Origin: Paenibacillus wynnii | GTDB lineage: Bacteria > Bacillota > Bacilli > Paenibacillales > Paenibacillaceae | Assembly (NCBI RefSeq): GCF_000757885.1 | Contig: NZ_JQCR01000003.1 | Coordinates: 2,170,001 to 2,234,000, forward strand | DNA: 64,000 bases | Direction: 5' to 3' | Shown: positions 43,535 to 52,356 of the stretch, in pieces | How positions within the stretch are numbered: the first letter of the stretch is position 1 | Layout of the letters: every line of letters begins with the position of its first letter | Notes under the pieces: generated by a model | Databases searched by the model: none | What the model was told of the DNA's origin: nothing | The model's input: only the letters and a program-made list of their open reading frames with translations | Translations under genes and position numbers: made by a program

Positions 43535-43593
43535 TAGATTATATGATATGTGCCTGAGATGTGTCGCACATCATGATACAATCTTATCTTAGT

Positions 43594-45297
43594 TTAGTGC
43601 TCCAACAAATATACTTTGGAATAGTCTACAGCACCGTCGTATCCTACGCTTACACCTTTAAGGTAAGGCTTCACAAGAGAAACGTTAGTGTAGTAGTAGA
43701 TAGGCATGATACCCATTTCATTTTTCACCAAAATTTCTTCAGCTTTACGGAAGTTAGCCATGCGCTTTGCATTGTCTACTTCGCTAAAAGCTTCGTCTAG
43801 CAATTTATCATATTCTGGATTGTCTAATTTAATATCATTGTTACCATTGCCTTTTTTCCACATATCCATGAATGTCATTGGATCGTTGTAATCTGGGTTC
43901 CATCCAGCACGTGCTACTTGATAGTCACCATTTTGACGATTCTTAATGAATACTCCCCACTCTTGGTTTTCAGTTTTCACTTCAACACCAAGATTGTTTT
44001 TCCACATGTCAGCAATAGCCAAAGCTATTTTCTTATGACCTTCGCTTGTGTTGTAGATCAGGGTAACAGGCGGTAATGTTGTGTATCCTTTTTCTTTCAT
44101 ACCAAGCTCAAGAAGTTTCTTAGCTTCAGCATAGTCTTCTGTAAAGTAATCATCTTTATATTCAGAACGATAATCAGCTGCATCAGTCGAACCTTTAATG
44201 CCCGGTGGAATGTATCCAAAAGCAGGAACTTGTGAAGCCAATGTTACCTTATCAACGATATCTTGACGGCTGATTGACATTGCAAATGCTTTACGGATGT
44301 TAGCATTGTCAAACGGTTCTACTAGTGTATTGAATTCGTAGTAGTAGATACTTGCTACTGGTTTCAATGTGAAATCGTCCGGCAATTCTGTTTTTAGAAC
44401 TGGAATTTGGTCTGGTGGAATATCGCCGTTTGGTGCGCCGGCACGATCAATTTCACCATTCTTATAACTAAGTACTTCTGTTGATGCTTCATTAACGATT
44501 GTAGAGGTAATCTTAGTCAACTTAACATTGTCTTTATCCCAATACGTATCGTTCTTTGTGTATTCTACAGATTGTCCAGTAATCCAGCTTGTCAGATTAA
44601 AAGGACCGTTTGTAATCATTGTTTTTACTTCAGTTGCCCATTTGTCATTGCCTTCAACCGATTTGTGAACAGGATAGAAGGTATAAAAATCCATAAGGTT
44701 CAAGAAATATGCTGTAGGGTTTTTAAGAGTAACTACCAAAGTACGGTCATCTTGTGCTTTGACACCCACTTCGGCGAAATCTTTAATTTCACCTTTGTTA
44801 AATTGCTCAGCATTTTTTAAATAGTAAAGTTGTTGTGCATACGGTGGTGCAGGAACTGTAGCAGGATCAAGCACGCGTTTCCAAGCAAATACAAAGTCAT
44901 TTGCTGTTACAGCATCGCCGTTGCTCCATTTGCTTTCGCGCAAGTGGAAGGTATAAACCAAACCGTCTGGTGATACTTCCCATTTCTCAGCTACACCAGG
45001 AGCTTCTTTACCGTCTTTGTCTACACGTACCAGACCTTCATACATTAACTTCAATGCAACGTGGGCTTGGCTGTCTTGAGCTTGACCTGGATCAAAAGTT
45101 GGAACGTCAGCACTCATATTGAGTCTAAGCGTCTGGTCAGCTGCCAGTTTTTCATCCCCAGCGGTGTTGCCAGTGTTTGCTGTGTTACCTTTGTTGCCAT
45201 TGTTTGCGCTGTTTGTGTTATTTCCGCAGCCCGCAAGCACTGTGCCGATAACAAGAACTAGTGCAATTATGAGCAATAGACTTTTACTCTTCTTCAT
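43594..45297 (-). CDS. oppA: Peptide ABC transporter substrate-binding lipoprotein OppA
   Basis: The protein has 567 residues. The signal peptide ends in the lipobox VLAGC (Cys near 24), so LspA would process it. A Gly/Asn-rich linker follows, then the family 5 solute-binding domain (ADVPTFDPGQAQDSQAHVAL, ending in the usual YNTSEGHKKIALAIADMWK region). It captures oligopeptides outside the cell. It is first in the operon, and expression is probably highest here because of the terminator that follows. Confidence 0.95.
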   Translation of the reverse strand: MKKSKSLLLIIALVLVIGTVLAGCGNNTNSANNGNKGNTANTGNTAGDEKLAADQTLRLNMSADVPTFDPGQAQDSQAHVALKLMYEGLVRVDKDGKEAPGVAEKWEVSPDGLVYTFHLRESKWSNGDAVTANDFVFAWKRVLDPATVPAPPYAQQLYYLKNAEQFNKGEIKDFAEVGVKAQDDRTLVVTLKNPTAYFLNLMDFYTFYPVHKSVEGNDKWATEVKTMITNGPFNLTSWITGQSVEYTKNDTYWDKDNVKLTKITSTIVNEASTEVLSYKNGEIDRAGAPNGDIPPDQIPVLKTELPDDFTLKPVASIYYYEFNTLVEPFDNANIRKAFAMSISRQDIVDKVTLASQVPAFGYIPPGIKGSTDAADYRSEYKDDYFTEDYAEAKKLLELGMKEKGYTTLPPVTLIYNTSEGHKKIALAIADMWKNNLGVEVKTENQEWGVFIKNRQNGDYQVARAGWNPDYNDPMTFMDMWKKGNGNNDIKLDNPEYDKLLDEAFSEVDNAKRMANFRKAEEILVKNEMGIMPIYYYTNVSLVKPYLKGVSVGYDGAVDYSKVYLLEH

Positions 45298-45339
45298 CTA
45301 GCAGATCCCCCTAAATAGAATTGTGGTATATGGTTTCTG

Positions 45340-45368
45340 ATTATACAACCAGTGGTCAAAAAAATCTA
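45340..45368 (-). promoter_or_regulatory. Candidate SigA promoter of the opp operon
   Basis: A perfect TATAAT (45345-45340) has TAGATT 17 bases upstream, a weak -35. The promoter may therefore need an activator, or may be governed by a repressor near it. Confidence 0.5.
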
Positions 45369-45374
45369 GAGGAA

Positions 45375-45389
45375 TGTTTTTTGAAAATG
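45375..45389 (-). promoter_or_regulatory. Possible CodY-type site upstream of opp
   Basis: TGTTTTTTGAAAATG (plus strand) resembles the palindrome AATTTTCWGAAAATT with about four mismatches. It lies next to the -35 region. Bacillus peptide transporters are often CodY targets, but the match is weak. Confidence 0.2.
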
Positions 45390-45448
45390 ATTTTTTTTTC
45401 ATTCTTTAAAGTTTTGTGACGTTGACGCTTCACCGAAGCAATGGAACG

Positions 45449-45844
45449 TTACACGACCTGTGATATGTACTGAATCAATCCGACGAACATAAACACTAAA
45501 TAACCGATGCTCATTAACATAAAACTGAGTCTCCAAACGGCGCGGAACAAGCGTTTTCCGTCCACTTTTCCCTTCAAACGGTTCTGTGCTCCACCGATCA
45601 AACCTGCCGCAATTAAGATAATAAGTAAGAATAAATAAAATCCGAAGTTGTTTTGGAAAATAATATTAAATAAAGCAGATACTGATAGTAGTAAAAAAAG
45701 CGTAGTTACATCCATTGCAAGTAAAAATGATTTCTTCTTATCCTTTTTTAGGGCGATACTTATAAAATATACGAGTAAAAAAGGAATAAACGGAATAACA
45801 CTTAGAGTTATAACCGAATTTTGCAGTAATTCCAATAGCTTCAC
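45449..45844 (-). CDS. DUF3397-family membrane protein
   Basis: The protein has 131 residues and four hydrophobic helices (ITLSVIPFIPFLLVYFISIAL; TTLFLLLSVSALFNIIF; FYLFLLIILIAAGLIGG; LMSIGYLVFMFVGLIQYI). Function is unknown. The GTG at 45844 overlaps the panE stop by 4 bases and uses the GGAGAAGGG within panE, so translation is coupled to panE. The pairing of this membrane family with panE may reflect operon convenience. Confidence 0.75.
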   Translation of the reverse strand: MKLLELLQNSVITLSVIPFIPFLLVYFISIALKKDKKKSFLLAMDVTTLFLLLSVSALFNIIFQNNFGFYLFLLIILIAAGLIGGAQNRLKGKVDGKRLFRAVWRLSFMLMSIGYLVFMFVGLIQYISQVV

Positions 45845-46812
45845 CCCTTCTCCACGTTCATGCCTTCCATGACTCTGCAAATCCAACGATGAGCTGGAAC
45901 TGCTACACCTGACCGATCCGCCATATCTAAAATATTACCATTTATCCACCTGATTTCCGTTGCTCTTCCTGCAAGAACATCCGCAAGCATTGAGGAAGTA
46001 TTTCCAGCGGTAGCCTGACATACCTGAAGTACATTCTCCCAAGCATTGGCATCGTACTCGATTCCAACAGCTTCGAAAACGGTAATTGCTTCCTCATAGA
46101 GCTCCCTCATTAACTGCATCCGAGAAGAAGAAGAAAGCAGTTCGCCGTTAGGAATACGCCATATGGCAGTGAGTGGATTAATAATAGCGTTTATCAAGAG
46201 CTTTCGGTAAATCTTGGATTCCACTTCATTCGACAAATGGGATAAGAATCCTGCTGCATTTAAATGGGTAAGTAAACTAATTGCTTCAGAATCATCATTT
46301 ACACTTCTTTTATCATTCTTTCGATGATGCCATAAACCCACCCAGGTCTCTCCGGTACCGGTATGAATTACTTCTCTCGGCGATTTGACCTTAGCAGCTT
46401 CGGTCGTTACGGCCACATATAAATGTGCCTCAGGGAGCAGTTCCTGTAACATCTCCATATGTCCGCTTCCATTCTGGAAACATATAATATGAGGTTTATA
46501 ATTACGCAGCGGCGCCAACGTCTCAACTAACTCTGTATGCAGTACGTTTTGTTTCACCGTAAGAATGACCCAGTCAGAGGGACTTTGTACATATTCATCT
46601 ATAAATCCTGTAGTTGCTGATGCTTCCAGCCGTTCACCGGGAATCCAAAGCGACTCCCGTTCATCTACATAACTTACGGTTAGACCTTTCATTTTCAGTT
46701 CCTGTGCTTGCAGTTCACCCCTGCACCAAAGTCTAATTTCATTCCCGGTCGAGGCTAGTTTTCCACCCAGCAGCAAACCTAGTGAACCCGCACCAATTAG
46801 ATCAATTTTCAT
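45841..46812 (-). CDS. panE: 2-dehydropantoate 2-reductase (ketopantoate reductase)
   Basis: The protein has 323 residues. The NADPH-binding start is MKIDLIGAGSLGLLLGGKLA. The catalytic Lys is expected in SKIYRKLLINAIINPLTAI, with the conserved NGSGHMEML block. It reduces ketopantoate to pantoate for pantothenate and coenzyme A. The ATG at 46812 follows GGGTGG. B. subtilis carries panE close to ylbO and bshC; the same neighbours appear here with the opp operon inserted. Confidence 0.9.
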   Translation of the reverse strand: MKIDLIGAGSLGLLLGGKLASTGNEIRLWCRGELQAQELKMKGLTVSYVDERESLWIPGERLEASATTGFIDEYVQSPSDWVILTVKQNVLHTELVETLAPLRNYKPHIICFQNGSGHMEMLQELLPEAHLYVAVTTEAAKVKSPREVIHTGTGETWVGLWHHRKNDKRSVNDDSEAISLLTHLNAAGFLSHLSNEVESKIYRKLLINAIINPLTAIWRIPNGELLSSSSRMQLMRELYEEAITVFEAVGIEYDANAWENVLQVCQATAGNTSSMLADVLAGRATEIRWINGNILDMADRSGVAVPAHRWICRVMEGMNVEKG

Positions 46813-46880
46813 GTATTCCACCCGCCGTTACCTACAATTTGTTTACAGTATATCCCTATGGCTCTTGCAAAAGCAAAAAC

Positions 46881-46920
46881 AAAAAATCCCGCAGATAGCT
46901 CAAGGCTACCTCCGGGATTT
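46881..46920 (-). terminator. Terminator after the RsfA-family gene
   Basis: On the minus strand AAATCCCG pairs with CGGGATTT, with an inner GTAGC/GCTA stem and a TTTTTT tail. Confidence 0.8.
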
Positions 46921-46936
46921 ACATAAAATTAAAGAT

Positions 46937-47587
46937 TCATTCGATACGCTCTAGATTTCCGTTCGCATCCATTTTGAAGCGTGTCTTCATTTCCTCTTCT
47001 TCCTCGTTCAAAAAAGCCAATCTTCGTGCGCGGTCCATAATTTGGATTAAGGCTTTGTAATCATCATTAACTACACGATAATCACTTTGGGCAAGATTGA
47101 TTTCCTTGGATAAACGCTCATTCTCTAACCGCAAATCTGTCAGTTCATCTTCCTTGTCCCGCAGGTCTCTTTCCAGCATTTTCAGCTGCCGGCCTGCTTC
47201 ATGAAAAGTGCCCTTCCATTGTCTTAGGAAACGAATAACGGCATCAATAGAAAGTGTATTCTCATTTAATCCTTCACTTCGTCCGTATCCCTCTTCGATT
47301 TCCCCGATCATAAGAGCCGCTACCTGAGCTCCTCTTACACTCGGTTGTTTTTTCAAATAGCTTCGTTTCTGGCGCTGACCTTTTGCGATTCCAATAGCAT
47401 CTTCATAACTTTTGCGAACGCAGCTATTCCAGCGAAACCCACATGCTGCCGAGGTTCTGCCGATTTTTTCGCCTACCTCTTCAAAAGCGGCAAGCTGCGT
47501 ACTCCCTTCACGAATGTGGCGTAGGGTTACTTCCGCTAATATTAGATCGTCTTCCGCACTCCATGCATCCTGTCTAACGGCTGTCAT
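46937..47587 (-). CDS. RsfA/YlbO-family transcriptional regulator (Myb/SANT-like)
   Basis: The protein has 216 residues. The N-terminal Myb-like helical domain (DAWSAEDDLILAEVTLRHI, then CGFRWNSCVRKSYEDAI) is typical of RsfA. A coiled coil occupies about 125-200 (RDLRDKEDELTDLRLENERL). RsfA modulates forespore SigF-dependent genes in B. subtilis, and YlbO is its paralogue next to panE. The position next to panE favours the YlbO label. DNA targets are unknown. Confidence 0.85.
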   Translation of the reverse strand: MTAVRQDAWSAEDDLILAEVTLRHIREGSTQLAAFEEVGEKIGRTSAACGFRWNSCVRKSYEDAIGIAKGQRQKRSYLKKQPSVRGAQVAALMIGEIEEGYGRSEGLNENTLSIDAVIRFLRQWKGTFHEAGRQLKMLERDLRDKEDELTDLRLENERLSKEINLAQSDYRVVNDDYKALIQIMDRARRLAFLNEEEEEMKTRFKMDANGNLERIE

Positions 47588-47930
47588 CCAACCTAACCTC
47601 CTAACAACATCATAAAATAACCATCTTCATAACCGACAGCTCTGCCGGATAGTGAATAGGGATAAAAGCTGCTTACTCCATTCCTATGCCTCTAATAGAG
47701 TTCATAGAATCTATTTGATACTAAATTGTATTGCCATTTTATGTGCTGATCATACACGGGTAATTATAAATTCTTGAAATACACTTAATTTACGGGTGTC
47801 AAATGCATTTATCACATTTTTATGAATTCCGCTCTTTTTTTTGGTTGAATTCGTTTACACACATTTATGAAGCGGGTATAATTAAATAAAGAATTGTTCG
47901 TCAGATACATACTGAAGGGGGGACTCACAA
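47588..47930. other. Divergent intergenic region between the RsfA-family gene and the DUF2626 gene
   Basis: These 343 AT-rich bases hold no credible gene. A SigA promoter for the plus-strand gene is at 47854-47882. On the minus side I see TTGACA near 47797-47802 without a well-spaced -10, and no clear SigF promoter for the RsfA-family gene. Confidence 0.6.
47854..47882 (+). promoter_or_regulatory. SigA promoter of the DUF2626 gene
   Basis: TTTACA (47854-47859), 17 bases, TATAAT (47877-47882). The coding start follows about 50 bases later. Confidence 0.8.
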
Positions 47931-48167
47931 GTGGATCGCATGTTTCGAGTACTGGGCTTTTTCACTCTTGCTATCGGGCTGATGGCATTTGCAGGAGATT
48001 TGACGGAGATGGCTCTTCTTTTCTTTTTACAAACTGCATTTTTCGTAATTCTAGGTTATATGAAATTTACAGAAAGGATTTATATCCTTTTATTTTGGGC
48101 GTACATGTTTGTAACCTTTACAGGCTTCAGCTATTGGACCATTTTCCAAATGGGTCTTCCACTATAA
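47931..48167 (+). CDS. DUF2626-family small membrane protein
   Basis: The protein has 78 residues, beginning GTG with GAAGGGGGG upstream. It has three hydrophobic helices and the family core MFRVLGFFTLAIGLMAFAGD, AFFVILGYMKFTERIYI. It resembles B. subtilis YqgY. Function is unknown. It is monocistronic, with its own promoter and strong terminator. Confidence 0.85.
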   Translation: MDRMFRVLGFFTLAIGLMAFAGDLTEMALLFFLQTAFFVILGYMKFTERIYILLFWAYMFVTFTGFSYWTIFQMGLPL

Positions 48168-48183
48168 ACGTTATTTTTTCATG

Positions 48184-48228
48184 AAACGGGGACTATTCCT
48201 TCTCTTAAGGAAGGTCCCCGTTTTTTTT
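48184..48228 (+). terminator. Terminator of the DUF2626 gene
   Basis: AAACGGGGAC pairs with GTCCCCGTTT, with a TTCCTT/AAGGAA inner stem and eight T residues. Confidence 0.9.
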
Positions 48229-48352
48229 GCGCGATCTTTTTTGTAGGTCAAAAGCTCGAAAGGGGTTATGATATTTTAGTGGGGATGATCATATTATGAA
48301 AGATACCGGCTTATCCCGTTTCCTAAATCTTATAACTTAACAAGGTGGTGGT

Positions 48353-49492
48353 GTGGTGCTGTCCCGCTGTTCTCTTAGTCGCATGATTGCGGCCATACTT
48401 GTAGCGTTATGCTGCATAATTCTGCTGCCTTACGGCGCAGTCACTCTAGCTGCTAATCCCGGCGATTCTGTTCCCCCTACTCTCTCTCTCGATATGCCGG
48501 ATAATCAAGAAACTCGCGACCTCCTTCAAAAAACATTGTCCGTGTCTGAAATAGACCGGGAAATTATCCGTATTAGCGCAGACCAAATCTCTCTGGAGAA
48601 GAAGGTCACCCTTTTGAATAAGCAAGCGGTTGAAAAGAAAACTGCTATTGCTTCCCAAGAGGAACGTGCAGGCGCTATCGTGCGTTCTTATTATGTAGGG
48701 GACAGAGACGGGCTGTTGGCGGCCTTTCTATCGGCTAAGAGCTTAAGTAAATTGTTTCTGCTATTTGATTATTATGAACTGACTATTGGACGGGACCAAG
48801 AGATTTTGCAGCAATATGAAGATCAATATAAGGATTTGAAGTCTACGATTCAATCTGCCGAACGAAGTTCCAGGGAATTAGCAGAGCTCAAGTACAACTT
48901 GGAGGAACAGAAGATTAGAGTAGAAGCTCTTAACAAGGAGATTGAAAGCGGGTTGGAAGAGAGTACAGATCCCATTAAAATGAGCGCTTTGCTAGAGGAA
49001 TTTACGCAATATTGGGAAAATATCGGGCTTCATGAAGTCAAAACCTATTTCAAGGCATTGTCGGCAGCGATGAATAACTTGCCAGAATTCGTACAAAGTC
49101 GCGAAGGAGTACTGGAGCGGCGAGGGATGACCTATAACCTGAAACTAAAGGAAGAAGATTTAAATGAATTCTTACACTCCCAAAATAAGCTTTTTGAGGA
49201 TTTTGCATTTCACTTTGATGAAGACGCCGTAACCGCATCCGGAAAAAGCGGCAATTTATCACTCCAATTAAAAGGGCATTATACTCTATTGGCACCACCT
49301 GAGAGCGGTCTGATGTTTCATGTTGATGATGTTATTTTTAATGGTCTGAAGCTCCCGGATACGACACGAAAATCACTGGAAGAGGAGTTTGATCTCGGTT
49401 TTTATCCAGAAAAGGTGATTTCATTCCTTCATGCTACGGAAGTGGACAGCAAAAAAGGCGTTCTGCATGTCACCTTAACTTTAAAATTCTAA
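48353..49492 (+). CDS. Secreted PcsB-like coiled-coil protein lacking a hydrolase domain
   Basis: The protein has 379 residues and starts with GTG behind AAGGTGGTG. A signal peptide is visible (about 1-34, MIAAILVALCCIILLPYGAV, AANPGD). A long coiled coil (about 55-225) contains a block, IVRSYYVGDRDGLLAAFLSA and KSLSKLFLLFDYYELTIG, resembling the PcsB/EnvC-type activator domain of FtsEX-regulated peptidoglycan hydrolases. Instead of a CHAP, NlpC/P60 or M23 hydrolase, the C-terminal 130 residues form a beta-rich domain (LKLKEEDLNEFL, GLKLPDTTRKSLEEEFDLGF) faintly like the YpmS/LmeA group. Function is unknown. No FtsEX gene is near. It is convergent with the next gene. Confidence 0.75.
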   Translation: MVLSRCSLSRMIAAILVALCCIILLPYGAVTLAANPGDSVPPTLSLDMPDNQETRDLLQKTLSVSEIDREIIRISADQISLEKKVTLLNKQAVEKKTAIASQEERAGAIVRSYYVGDRDGLLAAFLSAKSLSKLFLLFDYYELTIGRDQEILQQYEDQYKDLKSTIQSAERSSRELAELKYNLEEQKIRVEALNKEIESGLEESTDPIKMSALLEEFTQYWENIGLHEVKTYFKALSAAMNNLPEFVQSREGVLERRGMTYNLKLKEEDLNEFLHSQNKLFEDFAFHFDEDAVTASGKSGNLSLQLKGHYTLLAPPESGLMFHVDDVIFNGLKLPDTTRKSLEEEFDLGFYPEKVISFLHATEVDSKKGVLHVTLTLKF

Positions 49493-49503
49493 TCTGATTC
49501 AAC

Positions 49504-50742
49504 TTAAGGTTCCTGAGCTTCGGGTTGAGGCGTGCTTAACGCCTCCCTGTAAGCGGCGGCATCCATCTTGCTCGTGAGAAATGAGGTTACCCTTGCGGCC
49601 GTCTCCCCCCAGCTTCCCTTAACATCAGTAGGGGTAGTATCGTCACTCAGAAAGATATGGGTATCGAAGGGCAGGTTCTCTGTTCCGGGAAGGCCTGATT
49701 TGTATAACTCATCCAGTGCCGGTAACCGCCCCGTGTACTCCAGCCATTCTAATTGAGCAGATCTGGAAGTGATGTATGATAACCAAGCAACAGCTTCCTC
49801 AGGGTGAAGGGATTGTGCAGAAAGTGCAAAACAACGACTAGAGAGCGAGCCAAGACCTCCACTATTGCCTTTGACCAGTGGAGCTTCTGCTGTTAATGTT
49901 GAGTTCCCATGAATCTCCCACTCCGATAATGGCATAATGGCAACGGCTATACTACCGCCCTGAAGCATATCCCATACGTTTTTATTATACTGACTGGTTA
50001 AATAGAAATAACTTCGTGCATGTTCAGTCCATTCTATTGGAGCTGAATCCTCTGAGAGCAGATCACTGCCCATACTCTCCAATAAGGCCGAATATCCATA
50101 TGGATTGCGGGTATCCATTGATAATAAACTAGCCCCTTTTACTTTACGGACATTCTGCAGCAGAGCGTTCCATTCCTCCAAACTTCTCGGCAACTTATCC
50201 ATTCCCAACTCAGTAAGTCTTTGCGGGTCATACACAAGAACATAGGGATCAATATCAAGCGGTACGCCCCAGTCATAGCCGTTCCATTGGTATAGCGGAA
50301 TTAAAGAGGTGAGGGGCGTGCTCCCCGGGGCGCTCTGATATACATCAACAGGAAGTAAAAATCCTTGAGTTGCCAAATCCAAAATATTTCTGCCCTCAGT
50401 CATGATAATATCCGGGCTGTCTCCAATGGTTAAATCACTGAGCAGCTTCTGCTCTGCCTGTTCGGCAGCTACATTCTTCATGTCAACCGTAACACCGCTG
50501 GACAAAGCATATCTTCCACTAATCAGCTCCAGTTCCCGAAATTCTTCCTCACTTAGCGATACGGTAATGTCAAGTTTGCCCAAATCCCCCTTTTCACCTG
50601 AAGAAGGTTGTGTGGACTGATCTTGAGGTTTTCGTTTAGGGTGAGGTCCTTCACTTGTATTAAGCTCCAGGCTGGGAGAGAGACTAGTCAATGAAAGCAG
50701 TAATATTGCAAATAATAGCCAATAGTTTTTACGTTTCAGCAC
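49504..50742 (-). CDS. Orphan family 1 extracellular solute-binding-like protein without a lipobox
   Basis: The protein has 412 residues. An N-terminal hydrophobic segment (YWLLFAILLLSLTSL) is followed by SPSLELNTSEG, with no Cys, so it is either anchored by an uncleaved helix or secreted. The body shows the sugar-binding-protein pattern: LLSDLTIGDSPDIIMTEG, GVPLDIDPYVLVYDPQ, PRSLEEWNALLQ, SLHPEEAVAWLSYI. No permease or ATPase gene is adjacent. It may be a receptor or accessory sensor rather than a transporter part. The ligand is unknown. Only 11 bases separate its stop from the convergent neighbour. Confidence 0.7.
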   Translation of the reverse strand: MLKRKNYWLLFAILLLSLTSLSPSLELNTSEGPHPKRKPQDQSTQPSSGEKGDLGKLDITVSLSEEEFRELELISGRYALSSGVTVDMKNVAAEQAEQKLLSDLTIGDSPDIIMTEGRNILDLATQGFLLPVDVYQSAPGSTPLTSLIPLYQWNGYDWGVPLDIDPYVLVYDPQRLTELGMDKLPRSLEEWNALLQNVRKVKGASLLSMDTRNPYGYSALLESMGSDLLSEDSAPIEWTEHARSYFYLTSQYNKNVWDMLQGGSIAVAIMPLSEWEIHGNSTLTAEAPLVKGNSGGLGSLSSRCFALSAQSLHPEEAVAWLSYITSRSAQLEWLEYTGRLPALDELYKSGLPGTENLPFDTHIFLSDDTTPTDVKGSWGETAARVTSFLTSKMDAAAYREALSTPQPEAQEP

Positions 50743-50843
50743 CTTCCACTCCCTCTTTATCGCACTTGTCTCCCTATTCTACCAATCTTTCCTCCTTTTG
50801 TCTGCACCCATTGAAAACGCTGTTTTTCTAAAATATAGTGAAT

Positions 50844-50890
50844 AAAAACTTAAGCAGCAAGCCCCCAACCATATGGGGACTTGCTGCTTT
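50844..50890 (-). terminator. Terminator after the PhoH-type gene
   Basis: On the minus strand AAGCAGCAAGTCCCC pairs with GGGGGCTTGCTGCTT, then AAGTTTTT follows. Confidence 0.85.
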
Positions 50891-50920
50891 TCTGATACAT
50901 AGCGCTATTAAAATTATCTC

Positions 50921-52252
50921 CTATAAGAGATCTGCAGCCAATTGAGCCAGGTGCGAACGCTCACCCTTCTCCAGCGTGATATGTCCACTGATACCTTGCT
51001 GTTTGAATTTCTCAACAATGTAACTCAGCCCGTTGCTAGCTGCATCCAGATAAGGATGGTCAATTTGCTCCGGATCACCCATAAGGATTACTTTACTGCC
51101 TTCTCCTGCTCTGGAGACGATAGTCTTCACCTCATGGCGCGATAGATTTTGTGCTTCATCAATAATGATGAACTGCGCCGGGATAGAACGGCCACGGATA
51201 TAAGTAAGCGCCTCTACCTGAATGCTGCCTAGACCCATTAATATTTTATCGATATCACCGGCTTTTTTGGTATCAAATAAATATTCAAGATTATCGTAGA
51301 TCGGTTGCATCCAAGGCCGAAGTTTCTCATCCTTCTCCCCGGGCAGATAGCCAATATCCTTACCCATCGGGACTACCGGACGGGCAATAAGCAGTTTCTT
51401 ATATTTATGCGCATCCTCTACCTTGAACAAGCCGGCAGCCAATGCAAGGAGCGTTTTACCTGTTCCAGCCTTGCCGGTAATAGTTACCAGCGGGATATCA
51501 TCATTGAGGAGCAGCTCCAGAGCCATTCGTTGTTGGGCGTTGCGGGCACTAATTCCCCATACAGCGTCATTGCCCAAGAATAGCGGCTCCAAGCGGGAGG
51601 CGTCACTATTCACTTTGAGAAGAGCGGATTTAGTACTGCCTATTTCATCCTTTAGAATAATAAATTCATGAGGATACAGAGAGTACGACAATCCCAGCTG
51701 TTTAACGGATAAAGAGCGGTTGCTATAATATTCATCAATTAAGGATGGATGAACCATTAGGGTTTGATATCCTGCATACAGTTCACTCAGATCCCCCGTC
51801 CGGTCAGACAGGAAATCCTCCGGTGTAATGCCAAGTACATCCGCTTTAATCCGGACAAGCACATCTTTACTTACAAGAACCACTGGGCAAGGATCGGGTT
51901 TTTCTTTCTCCTCATTCAGATAATTAAGAGCTACAGCTAAAATCCGATTGTCATTCGAAACCTCACCGAACATTTCCTGTACCTTCAAAAAACTTCGATG
52001 ATTGAGTTCAACCTTCAGCTTCCCTCCGTGTTCAAGCTCAACCCCGCTGTGCAGGTGACCCAGTTCACGAAGACCATCTAGCAGACGGGACACAGTTCGG
52101 GCGTTGCGGCCAATCTCATCAGCATTGCGCTTCTTGGAGTCGATTTCTTCCAGCACAATCGCAGGAATGATTACCAAATTCTCCTTGAAAGCAAAAATTG
52201 AATTGGGGTCGTGCAGAAGCACGTTGGTGTCTAGTACAAAGATTTTTTTCAT
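50921..52252 (-). CDS. ylaK: PIN-PhoH ATPase/ribonuclease (YlaK)
   Basis: The protein has 443 residues. The N-terminal PIN nuclease domain (KKIFVLDTNVLLHDPNSIF, IPAIVLEEID) is fused to a PhoH NTPase with Walker A TGKAGTGKTLLALAA and Walker B IIDEAQN. PIN-PhoH proteins are proposed RNA helicase-ribonucleases. The ATG at 52252 follows GGAGGGG; the longer frame lacks a site. The neighbours ylaJ, YlaL-like, YlaH-like and typA match the B. subtilis yla cluster. Confidence 0.92.
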   Translation of the reverse strand: MKKIFVLDTNVLLHDPNSIFAFKENLVIIPAIVLEEIDSKKRNADEIGRNARTVSRLLDGLRELGHLHSGVELEHGGKLKVELNHRSFLKVQEMFGEVSNDNRILAVALNYLNEEKEKPDPCPVVLVSKDVLVRIKADVLGITPEDFLSDRTGDLSELYAGYQTLMVHPSLIDEYYSNRSLSVKQLGLSYSLYPHEFIILKDEIGSTKSALLKVNSDASRLEPLFLGNDAVWGISARNAQQRMALELLLNDDIPLVTITGKAGTGKTLLALAAGLFKVEDAHKYKKLLIARPVVPMGKDIGYLPGEKDEKLRPWMQPIYDNLEYLFDTKKAGDIDKILMGLGSIQVEALTYIRGRSIPAQFIIIDEAQNLSRHEVKTIVSRAGEGSKVILMGDPEQIDHPYLDAASNGLSYIVEKFKQQGISGHITLEKGERSHLAQLAADLL

Positions 52253-52356
52253 GTTATCCCCTCCACAGCGCCTGGTTTGATTGGTCATACATAACTCTTT
52301 CCACCTTAGGCAAAGATAAATTCACTACGGATCTTGGCAGAAAGGAGTAAGCACAT

